DNA from: Candidatus Faecivivens stercoripullorum
GTDB taxonomy: Bacteria > Bacillota > Clostridia > Oscillospirales > Ruminococcaceae
Reading direction: 5' to 3'
DNA length: 16,448 bases
NCBI GenBank assembly: GCA_018715285.1
Contig: DVLW01000052.1
Span: 1 to 16,448, forward strand
The translations under genes were made by a program, and so were the position numbers. The notes beneath the pieces are model-generated. The model did no database searches, was not told the DNA's origin, and worked only from the letters and a program-made list of their open reading frames with translations. Positions 13,509 through 16,448 of this stretch are shown piece by piece. Positions within the stretch are counted from its first letter, which is position 1. Each line of letters begins with the position of its first letter.

Positions 13509-15050
13509 TTACATCAGTGGTGCAAAAACTTTGAGAATATTGCGCAGCAGCCGCTTTCCAAACGACACCGCGCGGCAGTCTGCCAGTGTAATTTCCTGGG
13601 AAACTTCCTGTGTATGCTCAAAATCGTGGTAGATCGCACGAATACTTGAATTGCGGTAAAGCCAGGTCGCACATTCAAAGTGCAGGTACAAACTGCGATA
13701 ATCCAGATTGATCGTCCCGACAACTGCATACAGGTCATCCGACACAAAAGTCTTTGCGTGGATGAATCCCGGCGTGTACTCGAAAATCCGTACGCCGGCT
13801 TCCACCAGCTGCGGATAATGCGCCTGAGATACCATGTGCACATACCACTTGTCCGGTACATGCGGCGTGATAATCCGCACGTCAACGCCGCTCTTGGCAG
13901 CATTGGTCAGCGCGGTCATCATCTCATTGCTGATAATCAGATAGGGCGTCGTGATATAAACATACCGCTGGGCGCGGTTAATCATGTTCAGATATACATT
14001 CTCACCGACCGGCTCGTTATCCAGCGGGTTATCGGTAAACGGCTGCACCAGCCCATCCGATAAATACTGGGTGTTCTGATGAATCTGCGGGCGGTACAAT
14101 TCAAAATCGGTCTTGTCTCCCTTGACAAAATCCCACATCGTCAAAAACATGACCGTCAGGCTCCAGACCGCGTCCCCTTTGAGCATAATCGCGGTATCTT
14201 TCCAGTGGCCGTGAACCTCATGGACATTGATGTACTCGTCCGCAAGGTTGATGCCGCCGGTAAAGCCGGTGTGCCCATCAATAACGCAGATCTTCCGGTG
14301 GTCACGGTTGTTCATCCGCAGGTTCAGTACCGGTATGAACGGGTTGAAGACGCAGGCACGGATGCCGTAACTCTCCAGCAGTTTGTCATACCCGTCCGGC
14401 AGTTTGAAGATGCAGCCGAGGTCATCGTACAATACACGGACGTCAACACCCTGCGCCGCTTTCCGACGCAGAATCTCCAGAATCGAGTTCCACATCTCGC
14501 CTTCTTCTATTATAAAGTATTCCAGAAAAATATAGTGCTCGGCTTTCTCCAGCTCTTCCAGCATCCGCTTCCAGCTCTTTTCGCCGATTTCATGGTACTC
14601 GCACATCGTATGACTGTATACCGGGCAGTGGGCGCCGCGTTCGATATACCCCGATTGCAGTGCCGCTGTGGGATTCTCGGCATACAGCAGCTTTTGCAGA
14701 TGCTCGTGCGGTGCATCGTAATAGAGCATCTTCTGCATGATGATCGACATCTTTTTCTTGGTATGCCGCGACAGTCGGCTGGTACCAAACAGCAGATAAA
14801 ACGGCCCGCCGAAAATCGGAAATGCCATAATCAGGACAATCCATGCAATCTTGTACGCCGGATTCGACCGGCTGGTCAGAATCGCAAATACCGCCATCAG
14901 GCTCGCAAATACTGACGCCATATAAAACCAGCTGGAATAGGAACTGAAATGCACCTGAAATACCACCATCGTCGCTACCTGTGCAATCAGCAGCAGCGCG
15001 ACGATGACGACCCGGCGGAATATAAACTGTGAAATCTGTTTTGCCTTCAT
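13509..15050 (-). CDS. cls: Cardiolipin synthase (phospholipase D superfamily)
   Basis: Membrane enzyme that joins two phosphatidylglycerol molecules to give cardiolipin and glycerol. Of 513 residues: two N-terminal membrane helices (about 12-32 and 40-60) followed by a PLDc_N-type segment ending PIFGGPFYLLFG (about 78-89), then two PLD catalytic domains. HKD motif 1 is His251-Lys253-Asp258 (DHRKICVID followed by GFTGGIN); HKD motif 2 is His431-Lys433-Asp438 (FIHAKTFVSDD followed by GTINLDYRS). All catalytic residues are intact and the length is normal for Firmicute enzymes. A GGAGAGG site lies about ten bases before the ATG. It follows the AI-2E-family gene by 24 bases and ends at its own terminator. 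It draws on the same glycerol-phospholipid pool as the neighbouring CDP-glycerol pathway, though that may be coincidence. Confidence 0.95.
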   Translation of the reverse strand: MKAKQISQFIFRRVVIVALLLIAQVATMVVFQVHFSSYSSWFYMASVFASLMAVFAILTSRSNPAYKIAWIVLIMAFPIFGGPFYLLFGTSRLSRHTKKKMSIIMQKMLYYDAPHEHLQKLLYAENPTAALQSGYIERGAHCPVYSHTMCEYHEIGEKSWKRMLEELEKAEHYIFLEYFIIEEGEMWNSILEILRRKAAQGVDVRVLYDDLGCIFKLPDGYDKLLESYGIRACVFNPFIPVLNLRMNNRDHRKICVIDGHTGFTGGINLADEYINVHEVHGHWKDTAIMLKGDAVWSLTVMFLTMWDFVKGDKTDFELYRPQIHQNTQYLSDGLVQPFTDNPLDNEPVGENVYLNMINRAQRYVYITTPYLIISNEMMTALTNAAKSGVDVRIITPHVPDKWYVHMVSQAHYPQLVEAGVRIFEYTPGFIHAKTFVSDDLYAVVGTINLDYRSLYLHFECATWLYRNSSIRAIYHDFEHTQEVSQEITLADCRAVSFGKRLLRNILKVFAPLM

Positions 15051-15074
15051 CTTTCTTCTACCTCTCCGGCGGTA

Positions 15075-16340
15075 TTACAGCTCATCCGGGTCCAACTGCT
15101 TTTTTCCCAGCCGCTTGTATACAACCTCCCGCAGCAGCGCGTACAGCACCGACGACAGCGGAATAAAAAACAACATCCCCGGTATCCCGAACATGCTTCC
15201 GCCAATCGAAACCGCCGCCAGTACCCAAATCGACGGCAGTCCGACCGCGTTGCCGACAACATGCGGATAGATCAGCTGCCCTTCAATCTGCTGCAGTACC
15301 AAAAACATAATAATAAACCAAATCGTCCGTTCGGGAGCCGCCATCAAAATCAGAAAGGCTCCGACCGCACAGCCTAAAAAGGAACCGAAAATCGGTACCA
15401 GCGCTGTAAACCCGATGAATACCCCGCACAAAAGCGCGTACGGGAATCCAAACAGCGTCATTACAATAAAAAACAGCGTCCCCAAAATGACCGCTTCGGT
15501 ACACTGACCCGACAGAAAACGGGAAAAGGTCTTGGACGAAACCGACGCAATCCGGATGATCTGTTCACATACCTCATCCGGAAGAAACGCATACAGAATC
15601 ATCTTGATCTGACGCCCCAGCTGTTCTTTACGCATCAGCACGTAAATCGAAAATACCAGCCCGATGACCACCGAAACCACTCCGCCGACCAGCGACGAGG
15701 CCGTCCCGAAAATGCTCTCAATCAGTCCGCTTTCCTCAATCATCGTAACTGCCTGTGCGCTCAGTGTCGCCCAGTCCAGCTCAAGACCTGCAATATACTC
15801 GGTCAGCTCCTGGTTGCCTTCCAGCAGCTCCATCGCCCACTTCTGCGCCGAATCAAAATAACCCGGCAATGCAGCCAGCAATGACGTAGCTGTCCGCCCC
15901 AGTTCCGGTATCACCATCCCGAATACAAACGCAATGACCGCCGCTACCAGCAATAACGTCACCGTCAGGCTGATCGGCCGGCGAAACCGGAATACGTCCA
16001 GTGACCGTTCCCTGGGAAGCTGATTCTTTGCCGCTTTACGGCCTCCGGGCAGTGTGCTCAGAAGCATCTCACCCGCTTTGTCCTGCAATTCATTTTCCTT
16101 AATAATAACTGTCTCAATAACCGACGTCTTTTTATCAGGAAACAGAAACCGCTCAATCGCGCTCAGCGGAACATTGAGGATAAACGCAACTACGCCGCCC
16201 AGCAAGAATGGCTCTATTATCGCTCCTACCCAGGAAAAACCCTGTGCAAGAACCGGCAGATGCTGTACTGCAAAGTTCAGCAGCACGCCAAACGCCACTA
16301 CCGCCAGCAGTTTTCGGAACAACTGTCGGTCAAAATTCAC
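15075..16340 (-). CDS. AI-2E family transporter (UPF0118/PF01594)
   Basis: Multi-pass membrane protein of 421 residues in the family that includes TqsA and YdbI-type proteins, some of which export small molecules or exchange ions. It has two N-terminal helices (about 10-60), a hydrophilic segment of about 55 residues (67-121, basic and acidic), two more hydrophobic stretches, a long soluble stretch (about 150-215), and a C-terminal block of helices containing GFTALVPIFGSFLG and QQIEGQLIYPHVVGNAVGL, the strongest family signatures. The start is a GTG at 16338-16340 with AGAAGGGG about eight bases upstream. It is the first gene of a two-gene unit with cls. The transported substrate is unknown; the family name should not be read as evidence for autoinducer-2. 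Confidence 0.9.
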   Translation of the reverse strand: MNFDRQLFRKLLAVVAFGVLLNFAVQHLPVLAQGFSWVGAIIEPFLLGGVVAFILNVPLSAIERFLFPDKKTSVIETVIIKENELQDKAGEMLLSTLPGGRKAAKNQLPRERSLDVFRFRRPISLTVTLLLVAAVIAFVFGMVIPELGRTATSLLAALPGYFDSAQKWAMELLEGNQELTEYIAGLELDWATLSAQAVTMIEESGLIESIFGTASSLVGGVVSVVIGLVFSIYVLMRKEQLGRQIKMILYAFLPDEVCEQIIRIASVSSKTFSRFLSGQCTEAVILGTLFFIVMTLFGFPYALLCGVFIGFTALVPIFGSFLGCAVGAFLILMAAPERTIWFIIMFLVLQQIEGQLIYPHVVGNAVGLPSIWVLAAVSIGGSMFGIPGMLFFIPLSSVLYALLREVVYKRLGKKQLDPDEL

Positions 16341-16374
16341 ACAACCATCCCCTTCTCACTTTTCAATCACTTTC

Positions 16375-16402
16375 ATTATACACCTTTTTTCGGTATTGTC
16401 AC
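16375..16402 (-). promoter_or_regulatory. Promoter of the AI-2E/cls operon
   Basis: On the minus strand GTGACA (16402-16397), a 16-bp spacer and TATAAT (16380-16375) form a plausible sigma-A promoter 34 bases before the GTG start. Bases 16403-16448 contain nothing else I can recognise. Confidence 0.7.
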
Positions 16403-16448
16403 GGGTAATTTCATGACTCACTCGTAAATTTTTCAGGAAACCTTCACA

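Noticed and set aside
14079..14915. 278-codon plus-strand frame
   Set aside because: Antisense to cardiolipin synthase; no domain or start signals.

Overview
The window looks like a chromosomal segment of a low-to-moderate GC Gram-positive bacterium, most likely an anaerobic Clostridia (Oscillospirales-like) member. The reasons are strong AGGAGG-type ribosome binding sites, sigma-A-like promoters, an LplC-type sugar ABC permease, a membrane-anchored Amidase_3, a TagD/TagF-type CDP-glycerol system, and GTG starts. The phylum-level call is well supported by gene content; the finer placement is an inference. I see no tRNA, rRNA, CRISPR array, transposase or attachment site.

Left region, plus strand (1-4468). 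The 3' part of a sugar ABC permease (LplC/MalG type) ends at 692 and is followed by an intrinsic terminator. An extended -10 promoter abuts that terminator and carries a perfect 12-bp palindrome at the expected transcription start. It drives a GH51 alpha-L-arabinofuranosidase and an adjacent nucleoside-hydrolase-family protein, which end at a strong terminator. A separate near-consensus promoter drives a single-pass membrane N-acetylmuramoyl-L-alanine amidase. Together the first three genes read as import and intracellular cleavage of a pentose-containing glycoside.

Convergent junction (4469-4612). Two long hairpins, related to each other in sequence, insulate the plus-strand amidase from the minus-strand cluster.

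Central region, minus strand (13440 down to 4613). One promoter at 13412-13440, flanked by two copies of a TGTCT-S-AGA site, precedes eight genes in transcription order: GT2 glycosyltransferase, TagB/TagF-like CDP-glycerol glycerophosphotransferase, TagD glycerol-3-phosphate cytidylyltransferase, GT4 glycosyltransferase, Wzy-like polymerase/O-antigen ligase family protein, LicD-family phosphotransferase, Wzx-like flippase, and a radical SAM/SPASM protein. Short gaps and stop/start overlaps support co-transcription, but a terminator-like hairpin lies between the polymerase and licD. The set describes a surface glycopolymer made from a short lipid-linked repeat that is decorated or linked with alditol phosphate, flipped and then polymerised. 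It is a hybrid of Wzx/Wzy capsule logic and teichoic-acid chemistry.

Right region, minus strand (16402 down to 13472). A further promoter drives an AI-2E-family membrane protein and a cardiolipin synthase, ending at an intrinsic terminator just upstream of the glycopolymer promoter.

The most unusual points are the radical SAM/SPASM enzyme at the tail of a teichoic-like Wzy locus, two potential alditol-phosphate transferases beside a single cytidylyltransferase, the paired operator-like sites around the cluster promoter, and a roughly 70-residue hydrophilic extension on the GT4 enzyme. No stretch longer than 300 bases is without a gene.
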